Below, in pieces: positions 24,025 through 36,478 of a stretch of DNA of 64,000 bases. The DNA lies in NCBI RefSeq assembly GCF_009905375.1, contig NC_133647.1:137697263-137761262 (forward strand), read 5' to 3'. The notes beneath the pieces were generated by a model. That model ran no database searches, was not told the origin of the DNA, and worked only from the letters and a program-made list of their open reading frames with translations. How positions within the stretch are numbered: the first letter of the stretch is position 1; each line of letters starts with the position of its first letter. This stretch comes from Apium graveolens. Lineage: Eukaryota > Streptophyta > Magnoliopsida > Apiales > Apiaceae. The translations under genes and the position numbers were made by a program.

Positions 24025-24480
24025 TGATTTGTGAATAAAAGTGTGTAAGAACTGATTTTTGATGTTTATGAGAGGGTTTAAGTGTAGGAAGTTGTGGGAG
24101 ATATGTAGGATAGGTGTATGTATATATAGGGTATGGAGTAGGTTAAATTAGATTAGGAGTGGGGTTGAGGGATAAAATCATGGGGTAATGGGAAAAGAAT
24201 TCGAGGGTGTATGGGCTGTAATGGGTTTTTGTGTTTTTGTTTTTTTTTTTTTTTCTGAACTGTAAAAAAATTTCTGGAACTCGACCCCTGCGCGGCCGCT
24301 CAGCATTTTTGCGCGGGCGCGCAGAGGGTCTCTGGAATTTTTTTTTCAGCCCCTGTTTTCTGATTTTTTTGTGTTTTTGGATAGGTTATTAACTTCTAAG
24401 GGTTCCTGTAACAACAATTCATGGGTTGCCTCCCACGCAGCGCTTCTTTTTCGTCATTAGCTTGACGTTCCGTTCCTTTC
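24025..24480 (-). other. Element F spacer between pol and env-like ORF, with core promoter-like sequence
   Basis: Non-coding. In element sense it holds a poly-A tract (24240-24254 on the plus strand is poly-T), a GC-rich hairpin (24288-24324), and CCTATATATA about 97 bp before the env-like ATG. Confidence 0.75.
24121..24128 (-). promoter_or_regulatory. TATA box candidate upstream of element F env-like ORF
   Basis: The minus strand reads CCTATATATACATAC about 97 bp upstream of the ATG at 24024. That spacing suits a core promoter with a short 5' UTR, and could give a separate transcript for the third ORF. Confidence 0.45.
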
Positions 24481-27400
24481 TCACGTAGTCAACAAAATGG
24501 CACTAACCACCTCTCGGTTTGCCATGTCCCCATAGTAGTGCTTCAACCGCTGACCGTTAACCTTGAATGCTTGGTCCGAATCATTCTCAAAAATTTCCAC
24601 CGCTCCATGTGGAAACACAGTTTTGATAATAAAAGGTCCAGACCACCTTGATTTCAACTTCCGAGGAAAAAGTCGGAGCCGAGAGTTGAATAACAGAACT
24701 TGTTGCCCTGGCACAAAAAACTTAGGATGTAGCTTCCTATCGTGCCACCTTTTCACCTTTTCCTTATACATTTTGTTATTCTCGTACGCTTGAAGTCGAA
24801 ATTCATCAAGTTCATTAAGCTGAAGCATTCTTTTCTTACCAGCTGCATCTAAATCCAGGTTCAATTTCTTCAATGCCCAGTAGGCCTTATGCTCAAGCTC
24901 CGCCGGTAGATGACATCCCTTACCGTACACCAACTGAAACGGTGACATCCCAAGTGGAGTTTTGTATGCTGTTCTGTAAGCCCAAACAGCTTCATCGAGC
25001 TTTAAAGACCAATCCTTCCTTGATGGACAAACAACCTTCTCTAGAATGCGCTTTATCTCTCTGTTAGACACTTCCGCTTGACCATTTGTTTGCGGATGAT
25101 AGGCAGTAGCTACTTGATGATTCACATTATAACGCTGCATCATAGAAGTGAACTTACGGTTGCAAAAATGCGATCCTTCATCACTTATGATTACCCGAGG
25201 TGTTCCAAACCTTGTGAAAATTTGCTTATGAAGAAAATTTAGCACTGCCTTTGCATCATTTGTTGGTAAAGCTTTAACTTCGACCCATTTTGAGACATAA
25301 TCGACTGCCAGCAAAATGTACTGATTATTGCAAGACGAGATAAAAGGCCCCATGAAATCGATTCCCCATACATCAAAGACCTCGACTTCAAGCATCACAT
25401 TTAATGGCATCTCATCCTTCCTTGACAAATTTCCCACTCTTTGGCAACGATCACACCTTAAAACAAACTGATGAGCATCCTTGAACAAGGTGGGCCAGAA
25501 AAAACCTGCTTGCAGAATACGAGCTGCCATTTTCTCACCTCCATAGTGTCCACCATAAACCGTAGAATGGCAGTCTCGTAATATCCCCTCCGTCTCACAG
25601 AACGGGATACATCTCCTGATGATCTGGTCAGCTCCCTGTCTAAACAAATATGGTTCATCCCACATATACCACTTCACCTCATGCAGAAACTTCTTCTTTT
25701 GCACGGATGTCAAATTGGGAGGCATTATATTGCTGACAAGATAGTTTACAATATCTGCAAACCATGGTTCTTCCTCCTGAATTGCAAACAACTGCTCATC
25801 CGGAAAAGATTCATTGATTAACGTCCTATCTTGTGAAGTAGAATCGGGATTCTCCAACCTAGAAAGATGGTCAGCTACTTGATTCTCGGTACCTTTTCTA
25901 TCTTTGATCTCTAACTCAAATTCCTGAAGTAAAAGCACCCAACGAATGAGTCTCGGCTTCGAATCCTTCTTAGAAACCAGATAGCGAATAGCTGCATGAT
26001 CAGTGAATACTGTCACTTTCGTACCAAGCAGATAAGATCGAAATTTCTCAAAGCCAAAGACTATAGCCAAAAGCTCCTTCTCAGTAGTGGTGTAGTTCAA
26101 TTGGGCCCCATTTAAAGTCTTACTCACATAGTAGACCACATGGAAGAGATTTTTCTTGTGCTGTCCCAGAACTGCACCTACCGTATAGTCACTCGCGTCA
26201 CACATCATCTCAAACGGTTCTGTCCAATCTGGTGCTGTAATAATTGGTGCCGTGATCAAACTCTCCTTGAGAGTCTCGAATGCTGCCAAACATTCATCAT
26301 CAAATTTGAAAGGCACATCTTTCTCAAGTAAATTGCACAACGGCTTAGATATCTTTGAAAAGTCCTTGATGAATCGTCGATAAAAACCCGCATGACCGAG
26401 AAAACTACGGATTCCTTTCACTGAATTAGGTGGGGGAAGATTTTCAATGACTCCCACCTTGGCCTTGTCCACCTCCAGACCTTTTCTAGAGACCTTATGC
26501 CCAAGGATAATGCCTTCACGCACCATAAAATGACATTTCTCCCAATTAAGCACCAAATTAGTTTCCATGCATCTTTTGAGTACGGCGCGCAGATTATTCA
26601 AGCATTCATCATATGAGTGTCCAAAGACGGAGAAGTCATCCATGAACACTTCGACGTTATTTCCAATCATGTCAGAGAATATAGCCATCATACATCTCTG
26701 AAAGGTGGCCGGGGCGCCACATAACCCAAACGAAACTCTACGAAAAGCAAATATGCCAAATGGACAAGTGAAGGTAGTCTTTTCCTGATCCTCTGGTGCA
26801 ATACAAATCTGATTATACCCGGAATACCCATCCAGAAGACAAAAATACTCATGTCCCGCCAATCTGTCAAGCATTTGGTCAATAAAAGGGAGAGGGAAGT
26901 GATCCTTTCTTGTGGCTTTGTTCAATTTTCTATAATCCATGCATACTCTCCATCCTATAACTGTTCGAGTAGGGATGAGCTCATTCTTTTCATTTGCGAC
27001 CACAGTGATACCTCCCTTCTTAGGAACACATTGTACAGGGCTCACCCACGAGCTGTCAGAAATAGGATAAATGATGCCTGCATCTAGCCATTTCAGAATT
27101 TCTTTCTTCACCACCTCCTTCATGATTGGGTTCAGTCTTCGCTGCTGTTCCACAGTTGGCTTACTACCTTCTTCTAACAGAATTTTATGCATACAATATG
27201 AGGGACTTATCCCCTTGATGTCTGCTATAGTCCATCCTATAGCCGATTTGAATTCTCTCAAAATCCTTAAGAGCTTGTCTTCCTCACTACCTGAAAGGTC
27301 AGCTGAAATAATAACAGGTAACGTAGATGAATCACCTAAAAAGGCGTACCTCAAGTGTTCAGGTAATGGTTTGAGCTCTAAGGTAGGCGCTTCTTCTATT

Positions 27401-29874
27401 GATGGTTTGAGCTTCCCTTTAGCGTTCTTGAGGTCAGAAGTACCAAGAGATTCAAATGGTATATCTAGCTTTCGCTTCTAGGGAGAAGCGTTCAGATATT
27501 GTAATTGCTCGTTGCTATCTTCATCATCACTGTCAAATTCCCCCACTAAGGCCTTTTCCAATGCATCAGACATTAGCATGTGATCGAGTTCCGAAGTAAC
27601 CGCAGAATCAATCACATCCACTTTGAAGCACTCCTCATCTTCTGTAGGGAATTTCATTGCCTTGAATACGTTGAAGGTCACATCCTGATCTTGAACCCGC
27701 ATAGTAAGTTCTCCTTTTTGCACATCTATCAAGGTACGGCCAGTTTCCAGGAAAGGCCTCCCCAAGATTATGGGAATCTTTTTATCTTCCTCAAAATCCA
27801 GAATAACAAACTCAGCAGGAAAGAAGAGCTTATCCACCTTGACGAGCACATCCTCAACTATGCCCCTTGGGTAAGTAATGGAACGGTCCGCCAATTGTAG
27901 CGACATGTATGTGGGTTTTGGATCAGGTAGGTCCAGCTTTTTAAAGATTGACAACGGTATCAGATTAATGCTTGCTCCCAAATCACAAAGGCACTTGTCA
28001 AAAGTTAGATTGCCAATAGTGCAAGGAATGGTGAAGCTTCCTGGATCTTTCAGTTTTGGTGGTAACTTTTGTTGCAGAACCGCGCTGCATTCTTCCGTGA
28101 GAGCAACGGTTTCAAGGTCATCCAGTTTCACCTTCCTTGAAAGAATAGTCTTCATAAACTTTGCATAACTAGGCATTTGTTCCAGAGCCTCAGCGAAAGG
28201 TATATTGATGTGAAGTTTCTTGAACACCTCCAGAAACTTCCCGAACTGTCTATCCAGCTTTTGTTGCTGCAATCTCTTAGGAAAAGGTGGTGGAGGATAG
28301 AGCTGTTTCTCCCCTGTATTAGCCTCAGGCAGAGTGTGTTCAACAGTAGTCTTCCTTGGTTCTGCCGCTTTCTCCCTTTGCTAAGATTCTTCATCTCGAA
28401 CTTCAGCTTCGACTTCTTTTGCCTTTTCAGCTTCAGCTACTTTTCCAGACCTTAAGGTAATAGCCTTGACTTGCTCTTTAGCTTCCTTCCTGCCTGGTAC
28501 TTCCGTGTCACTGGGAAGAGTGCCAGGTTGACGATTGAGCACTGCATTGGCTAATTGACCGATTTGATTTTCCAAGGTCTTGATAGAAACCGCCTGACTC
28601 TTGCACAACAGCTTAAGTTCCTCAAAATCAGCACTAGTAGGTGCAGCTGCACTTCCCTGTTGAGGATATGATTGTCTTGTAGCATACTGCTGTGGTTGCT
28701 GGAATCCAGGTGGGTTAAATTGTTTACTCACTCCTTGCTGATATGGTGGCTGAATAGCATTCTGATTATTTCCCCAGCTGAAATTTGGATGATTTCTGTT
28801 GTTAGGATGATAGGTCGCTGGCACAGGCTGCTGTTGTCGCTGATAATTATTCACATACTGAACAGATTCATTGACAAGAGAACACTGATCCGTAGCATGA
28901 GAACCTGCACAAAGCTCACAAACCATAGATATTTGATTAACTCCATACGTAGCCAAAGAATCAACCTTCATTGATAGCGCTTGGAGCTGGGCTGTAATAG
29001 CGGTGGCTGCATCAACTTCCAGAATACCTGCTACCTTGCCTGATGTCATCCTCTGAGTTGGGTTTTGATGCTCATTTGCAGCCATCGTCTCAATAAGATT
29101 GTACGCCTCAGTATAGCTTTTAGCCCATAAGGCGCCTCCCGCTGCTGCATCGAGCATGGGCCGAGATTGAGCCCCTAAACCATTATAAAAACCAGTGATT
29201 ACCATCCAATCCGGCATTCCATGATGTGGATATTTTCTCAACATTTCCTTGTAGCGTTCCCAAGCCTCGCACATAGATTCTGTAGGTTGCTGCGCAAACT
29301 GAGTAAGAGCACTCCTCATCGCAGCAGTCTTTGCCATTGGATAAAACTTCACCAGAAACTTTTGCGCAAGATCTTGCCACGTAGTGATTGACCCAGCTGG
29401 TTCAGAATGTAACCAGTCTTTAGCTTTATCCCTCAGTGAGAATGGGAAAAGCCTCAACTTGATAGCCTCATCAGTCACGCCATTATACTTAAAAGTGCTG
29501 CAGATCTCGACAAAATTCCTTATGTGCATGTTGGGGTCTTCAGTTGCCGCTCCTCCAAAAGAAACAGAATTCTGCACCATCTGAATAGTGCCCGGCTTGA
29601 TTTCAAAGGTGTTAGCTTGAATAGCCGGATGAAGGATGCTTGACTGAATGTCATCAATTTTAGGCCGAGAAAAATCCATAAGAGCTGGATCAGCTTGAAC
29701 AATATGATCTCCCATATTTACTGGTTCTTTCTGCTCGGTTCCTGAATCCGAATCCTCAAAATCTAACTTCTCCGGTGTATCAAGAACTTCGTCTTTCTCC
29801 TCAGCTGTATCTAAGGTCCTCTTGCGAGCACGAGAACGAGTTTGCATAAACGCACTAAAGTACCTGAAACACAA
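24481..29874 (-). pseudogene. Element F gag-pol, one frame with two TAG stops
   Basis: About 1798 codons in one frame. Gag (29874-28381) has the capsid-like region (HIRNFVEICSTFKYNGV, LFPFSLRDKAKDWL, FLVKFYPM) and a Cys/His motif CELCAGSHATDQC with one residue fewer than the usual knuckle. Protease has DLGASINLIP. RT has [28 protein letters not shown] and FMDDFSVFG. RNase H has [13 protein letters not shown] and [10 protein letters not shown]. Integrase has HHCC, then [14 protein letters not shown] and [12 protein letters not shown], so the catalytic triad is intact. TAG codons at 28381-28383 and 27478-27480 interrupt it before and after protease. I chose the first in-frame ATG at 29874; ATG MQTRSRARKRT at about 29847 is a likely alternative. 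Confidence 0.93.
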
Positions 29875-29987
29875 CCGAAAAGAGTAATTAACTACTACGT
29901 CCTAATCACCGAGTCCTAATGACCAATGATGGTAAGTACATAAACTAAACAAATACGCCGAGTCCCCGGCAGCGGCGCCAAAAAACT
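29875..29987 (-). promoter_or_regulatory. Element F leader with tRNA-Asp-type primer binding site (29964-29980)
   Basis: The plus strand at 29964-29980 reads CCCCGGCAGCGGCGCCA, matching the 3' end of plant tRNA-Asp including CCA with one difference from the tRNA as I know it. The element-sense complement therefore primes minus-strand synthesis. tRNA-Asp priming is usual for Athila. Confidence 0.88.
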
Positions 29988-31437
29988 TGTTAGGGCGAAG
30001 TCACGCACTAATATTCACGCAAGTATACGCGTTCGCAAGTAATATAGAATACTTTCTAGTTCGTTCCCTCAGAGACTCAGACTAAGTTATTGTCTAATTT
30101 AACTCACTCACCAATGTATGATTACTTCTCAATGTTAAGATAATAACACTTAAAATTGTTGATTAAATATTAACTATAATTAACTACTTAATTAACCACT
30201 TAACTAACACTGCAATTTATCAATAATAAAACACTCATGAGATCACAACTTCATTATTACTTCCTTCTATAGCCATAGTTATTACCTTTAGCATGTGACA
30301 GTGATGATATTAATCGAATAACACAGAACTGATAAAAGCCAACTTTCATTGTACTAATACCATTCTACCAAACATCCACAATTAAGATAGAAGCTGAATA
30401 GTCATCAATTATGTTGAGACCCTATATGTCTATAGAATTTGACAACACAACGATTTAAGCACAAGTTACTCCTTTTGATTACATAGGGCAAATAAAACTG
30501 TTAGAGTTACCCACTAATCATGCACAACGTACATGAACCTATGCTAGCATGGCAAGTTCTAAACCTCAAGATCCACTGTCGCTTCACAAGAGATTAACAC
30601 CCTATCTTATATGTTCGCGACGCACATAAGACGAATACGCACAACCTATACTAGATATCATGCAATCATCACACACTAAAGTATTAAACAATTAACTAAA
30701 GAATTCCATAATAAATCCATTGCAACCCCATGATCACGATTAGCCCATAACAGAACTTATCGCCATCATGGGTTCATATGAAATCATGATAAACGAACAC
30801 AAGAAAATAACAACTAAACTAATTATATTAAAACAGAGTACGTCACAAGAGTAAATAAGTCAAAGCAAGAAAACTAGCATCCAACGTTACAACAAAACAA
30901 GAATCACAAGAATATATGCTTCCTCTTCGTTGCTGTGTGCTAAATCGGTCTTCTTCCTTATCTCCTTCGCTTCTTGCAAAACACAATCTAAAACATAATC
31001 CCTTCTTAATACCTTGTGAAAAAAGTCTCAAATCTACTTATATAATAGTCCCATAAAACTCAGATTACATAGAAGTTGGAAGCCAAACAGAAGTAGAAGT
31101 CTAAACTAATTCAGCTTTTTCCCCGACCCTGCGCAGCCGCTCAGCATTTCTGCGTGGGCGCGCGGCCGCTCAGCATAGCTGCGCGGGCGCGCAGGACCCT
31201 ACTGGAAAATTTCCAGGTTTGCTCCGTTTCTTCGCCGTAATCTGCCCGTTCTTTTCCTCTCGCAATGGTGAACACATGCCAAGGCTTATTCTTGATGATT
31301 CCTCCTCCGAAATGCAACTAATACCCTGAAATGCATAAACACTAGAAAAACGCATCAAATACACAAAATACTTGATTTCAAGACACCAATTTAAGCCATT
31401 TTAAGACGTTCTAAGTGATATAAAATGCCACTTATCA
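29988..31437 (-). repeat. 5' LTR of element F (right end, 1450 bp)
   Basis: Near-identical partner of 20218-21680. The GC-rich hairpin block (31129-31194) is 13 bp shorter. The element-sense TATA box is at 31037-31044. The outer end ...CTTATCA is followed by acaag. Confidence 0.93.
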
Positions 31438-31442
31438 ACAAG

Positions 31443-31605
31443 TCATTCACTTTTACTATGAATACCCAGGCTTCTCGATACATATACATACTTACAATTT
31501 TCGAGATCTCAAGTGACCTAGCCTTTCAACCAAAAACCGATTTCTCTCTCAGTTTCACTCCTTTCTCAAAAATTCTTTTTACCCATTCTCACTCACTAAA
31601 CTACA
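31443..31605 (+). promoter_or_regulatory. Promoter-like region before element G env-like ORF
   Basis: Contains CTTTTACTATGAATACCCAGG, the counterpart of CTTTTACTATAAATACCCAG in remnant H (39941-39960), about 155 bp before the ATG. A pyrimidine-rich leader (TCTCTCTCAG, CTCCTTTCTC) follows in both. In G the TATA box is weakened by an A-to-G change. Confidence 0.45.
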
Positions 31606-34600
31606 ATGGCACAAAATACTGTTAGAGAAACTATCCCAGAGAAATGAACAAACTATTTAGCTTTTACTGATGCTAACCAAGCCCCTGACAGTTTTAAGGG
31701 GTTTGTGAAATTTATGTCTGAATCTTACATTGCAGGAGCCTTGACTGCTAATCCAGTGTTGTACTTGGATGTGTTGCATGCATTTTGGACTACAACTGTG
31801 GTGAGGACTGTAATGAATGATAATTCTTTATCAATGGTGGTGACTTGCTCAGTTGGAGGACAACAAATTGAGTTTAATGAGAAGAATGTGAACCTAGCTT
31901 TGGGATTGCCCACTGGAAATATGGTGGATGTGCCAACTTCTGATGAGCTGATTGAGTTTCAGGACTTCATCAACTATGGTGGAAGAATCAACTTATCAAG
32001 CCTGAACGAAACTAATCTAAGGAAGGAGTGGTAATTCATTTTGATTCAGTGGTGAGAGCCTTCACATGCAGGAAGACAGGATATGACAACATTTCAAGTA
32101 TGGTGTAAAAGTTGGTGTATTCAATTGCCCACAACAAACACTTGAATGTTGGTCTGTTGATCCTGGAAGAACTTGCAACAGGCTAACTATGCCCCTATCA
32201 GCTAGAGTTAAGGAAATTTTCTTCCCTAGATTTATTATGTCCACTTTAAATAATAAAGTAGTAGACATACACCTATTGAATGGTATAGATAGTACTAAAA
32301 TAGGCAATTGTAAGCAAATGTCCAAAATAATATTTGGCTCACTTACTACAAAGAATAAGGTAAATGTAGGTATGAAAATCACTCCATTTATGTTGGAGAG
32401 GTTTAGGACTTACCCTTACCCTATGCCTGACATGAGATCTAACATACAATTTAGCACAACTATGATCCCTGAACCTGTGGAAGCACAAGCACATGAACAC
32501 CAACAGGGATCTTCCCAAGCTGCAACCATTCTTTCAAAACCCTTAGAAGCTAGGGAACCAACCACCTCATATTCTCAAAAGGATGAGGTTAGTAAAAAGA
32601 AGAGAAAGGGGGCAACCTTAACTGTTGTAACTGAGAGTGGTGAGGATTTAGCTGAAAAAGAGTCACCTCTAGAAATGAGTAAGCAAACTGAGCTGACCAC
32701 TCTAGCCACCTCTGCATCCTCTCAACAGGATGCAGTTGTAAAAGCAACCAATAGTGAGTCTGCACAGCCTGCACAAGAAGCAATTCAAGTGTATGGTAGG
32801 AGAAATAAGGAAGACACACACAGTGAGGGCACATCTTTTGAAGCTCCCTCATCCATTCAGGGGGAGCTGCCAACAGTCATTTCTGAACAACAACTTCTAA
32901 GTTCTCAAATTTCTTCTTCCCATACTGCACTTGAATCTGTTTCTCAAGTGCAACATAAATCAAGTGACTTGGTTCTAGAAACCTTGCTCACCACCCAGAC
33001 ACCTCATTTAGATGGTGAGAGGCTACTAGCTGGGGTAGACCTTGATGACACCATCACAAACATGGGGGATTCATCAGTTTTCACTGAAGACCCCATTGAA
33101 ACTCAAAATGCACCTTCATGTGCCAATCAGTCTTCATAGACTGTAAGGTTTGAGGGTAGTACTCCTGAGGGGAAGCTACCTAAATCCTCTCCAATTAAAT
33201 TGGAGGTTCCTCATGTAGGGACAACTCCCCTCAGAACCCTAGCAGAAATTGCCTTGACAGTTGATGCTAGAAGTACAATTGCCAATGATCCTGTCATAGG
33301 GGAGGAAAGTATAGCACATTTAGGTGCTAGTGTGTTACAAGATACACAAGGGTTTGAGACTGGTGCACATGACAGTAACCTAGTCAAATCCCCTCCAATT
33401 CAATTGGAGGTTCCCACACATAGCGAGGAACAACAACTAGCCATAACCACAGAGCAATGTGTGAGTAAATCGTGACTTCAGTCACATGTGTTTCTGAACC
33501 ATCAACCTCACAACCTTCAACTTTCCAACCTCAACAACCACACATTATATCTTAGTGGGTGCAAGAATGGGCTCTCAACCAACTTCTGTAGATGATCTAC
33601 TAGTGGAGCAGATTTCTGGACTAGCCAACATCTCACAGCATCTTTTGACTTCAAATATGAGCAACCAGGATTATCAAGCTATCATGCTTACTTACAGTGA
33701 AGAGGTTGAGGAGTAAAAGGAAAAGATTGTTAATGATGATGAGCAAGATGGGAATGTGGATGCATGGCTGTCTGATGATTTTGCCTTATAAATGGATCAA
33801 GTTTTGGCCAGATTCAGAGAAGAATACATTACTATTCTGGGCAGCAATGCAAAAGACTTGAGTCCACAAGCTATCTATGATGCCATTATAGATGTATACA
33901 AGGCTCAGCTCAAAGCATTTCATCTGTTTGGTAAGGCTCTTGAAATCAAGCTTACTGGACATGAAGACAGAATCAGAAAACTGTGAATGAGAAGATCGAC
34001 AAGATTATACCATCTCAAGAACAGATCTCTACTAAATTCAAGCATTTTATTAAGCAAATGGCTAGGATGGATCTTAACTCTCTTGAGAAAGAAGTCGGAA
34101 ATCTCAAACAATCTTTCATCAATCTCCATATAATGGTCCAGCAGCAAATCACTCACTCTAATGACACTAAGTTCAAACTGGATCAACTTTACCGGAGCAG
34201 ATATGAGCCTTCATCTTTGCTAATGAAAGGCATCAAACATGTTGTAGAAGAAAACTTTGGCACATCTAGCAGCTCTTATCAGCCCGGAACCACTTCAATA
34301 AATCTGCAAATTCAGTCTCTACAGACTCAAGTCTTAGCACTACAAGACTCTAACTCTTCTCTCACTACACAAGTACAGGCCTTGACATCTCTTGTCAAGA
34401 GCCAACAAAAAGATATCCAGACCCTGGTGGACTCCCATAAGCATCTTCAAATGCAGAATTCTATAGCTTTGGGAGCCATCATGGGCAAACTCAACATACC
34501 ACTACCTTCTCTACCTGAACAGGTAAGGCCTGAAATCCCTACTCCCCTCCTCATGCCTTCTAACAAGACTAAGGGGGAGATAGAGGCTAGATTGGCACAA

Positions 34601-36224
34601 TCAAGGTCATCTCAACAACAAGTCTAGGGTGCTGAAAAGAACTTAAGTCAAGAAGCTGATATTGGAATGGAGAGACTTTTAAAAGCAGCTGAGGGTCCCA
34701 TTCTAAGCAGGGAGTTTGATGAATTGCTTAAGGCACTCATGACTTCTCTCAATGACAATTTCTTCACCTAAAAGAAAGCTTGGACAGGACAATAAACTCA
34801 ATAAGGGTGATCTTGGTGATAAGAGATAACTTCAAGGAAAGAAGGATAGTGGTCAATATTATGACTTAGGGGTAGACAGATGTATGCAGGTGTCCCTCAA
34901 CTGTCTTATCTCTAGGAGGGCATCTGAGTTAGATATTCAGATAAACAAAGTCATAGTAGTGATTCATGAAGACACTCTCTTGCCAACAGAATTGAAGAAT
35001 GCACAAGTGGCTGCTTTTCCAGAAGTTTATCTATAGCCTAGCAAGAGAGTGGCATACATCTTTCCTACTACCAAACACTTCAAACACTTTCAAGTTCCTA
35101 AACAGTTTGTCATGGCCAACAAGAAGCTTATCATGACTCTTAAAGCTGGGCTGAAATAAAAAATGAACAAAACTATTGAAGATGAGGAGGTGATACAGCT
35201 GTTGAGAAGATACTTGAATAATGCAGAAGCCAACTTGCCTAAAACTCAAATCAATAAGGATGATTTGGATGATGATGAGCAGAAGAAAGATGATCAAAAT
35301 CCTTCCTGCTCAAATCTAAGTCAATCCAATAAGCCATCTGGCAGCAAGGGTGGAGATAAGAAGAAGGAGGTTGACAAGAAAGATGAAGAAAAGAAGAGAA
35401 TAGGTGAGAGGAGAAGCAAGAAGCTTCATGATGGCTCAGAACCACACCAATACCTAAAAATCCAAACACAATTAGGTCAAACCTCAGCTCAACCTACAAC
35501 ATCAACTATCTCAAACATCAAATCACCTCAAACCTCAAAGCCAAAATTTATGTACAAACAAACAGCCAACTCTTTCCTAAAAATTCCAATCACCACAAGC
35601 CAAACAAATCTCAAGAAAATGACAACCCTACGTTTAGCCAAACCCTCACTGAAAATCAAGCACAAATCTATTGGGAGAAAGCCTAAGAAAGTTAAGCCTA
35701 CAAAGAAAGAAGAAGTCACTGAAAGGGCCATCTGGAACTGTTTTAAGGAGTCTGAATTTCTACCTCTAAACTGGTGCACCTCAGATGAAGATTATTTCCA
35801 ACATCTAGCTGAAAAATAGTTAGAGTCTGGGTTGTTTCCATGAGAGAAGTGAGAATTTATTTTGAAGATGGGTCCTTCACTTTTCTTGGCAATGACTTAA
35901 TAGATTGTCTGTCACCAACAGAAATTAAAAGTGATAAGTTTGCTAAAGGACAAGGACACTGCTGCAAGGGCATAGAGATCGGTTCTAGCTGAATGGTTGA
36001 TTGAAAGGGAGGAAACAAAGAAAATAAATGAGGCTGAAGCTGAAGAGAAAAGGAGGAGGTATGATGAGGAATTAGAGATGTATATAAAAAGATCAGAAGA
36101 GCTAAAGGCCAAAGGAATGAGCAAAATCTCCAAAGATGGGAAATTTCTAAACATTAAAGCTGGTGGATTCTCAAGGTTTAGAATAGATTTTCTAGACAGT
36201 GGTTACCCCAAGGTAGCAAGATAA
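31606..36224 (+). pseudogene. Element G env-like ORF, multiply frameshifted
   Basis: ATG at 31606 (MAQNTVRETIPEK) with an immediate TGA at 31645. Open segments follow in changing frames at 31648-32034, 32189-33139, 33200-33475, 33792-33986, 33983-34627, 35163-35819 and 35997-36224. The first part (PVLYLDVLHAFWTT, NLALGLPTGN, LRKEW) resembles the N-terminal domain of the B env-like ORF (QVLTFWRT, RRALHLPEE, RREW). Later parts are Ser/Thr/Gln-rich, then coiled-coil-like (about 34280-34480), then Lys-rich with basic clusters (35360-35710). No transmembrane or signal sequence is evident. Together about 4.6 kb, unusually long. Confidence 0.72.
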
Positions 36225-36478
36225 AAACTTATGGAAGCTCTAATTGGAACACCTATCATAGAAGAACTTGAAATTCTAGATCACTTGAAGGATGTTCTTA
36301 AGGAAGAAGCAGATACAAAAACTATCTTTACCTGATACTTGTAACCATTGAACCATGTAAATCTTATGTTGTACAATAGTTGTAATTCTATCAAGCTTTA
36401 TGCATTAATTTTATTTTCTTAGTCTTGTTAACATGCATGAACTTGTGTTAAGCAATCTTCTCACAAATTGGGGGAGAT
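36225..36478 (+). other. Element G 3' untranslated segment and polypurine tract (36470-36477)
   Basis: Non-coding tail ending in TTGGGGGAGAT directly before the LTR, the same tract as in A and B. Confidence 0.75.

Larger units (their letters stand above)
20218..31437 (-). mobile_element. Element F: Athila-like Ty3/gypsy retrotransposon, full length, ORFs disrupted
   Basis: Two LTRs (20218-21680 and 29988-31437) in the same orientation, a tRNA-Asp-type primer site next to the right LTR, one gag-pol frame, an env-like ORF 3' of pol, and 5-bp duplications acaag at 20213-20217 and 31438-31442. Length is 11.2 kb. RT carries the Athila-type active site FMDDFSVFG. By-eye LTR differences are about 13 substitutions in 1450 bp plus one 13-bp indel, so insertion was recent. 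It is inserted in element G. Confidence 0.95.

Noticed and set aside
29964..29980. A tRNA-Asp gene end
   Set aside because: Only the last 17 bases match, with CCA in the DNA and directly next to an LTR, which is the primer site of element F and not a tRNA gene.
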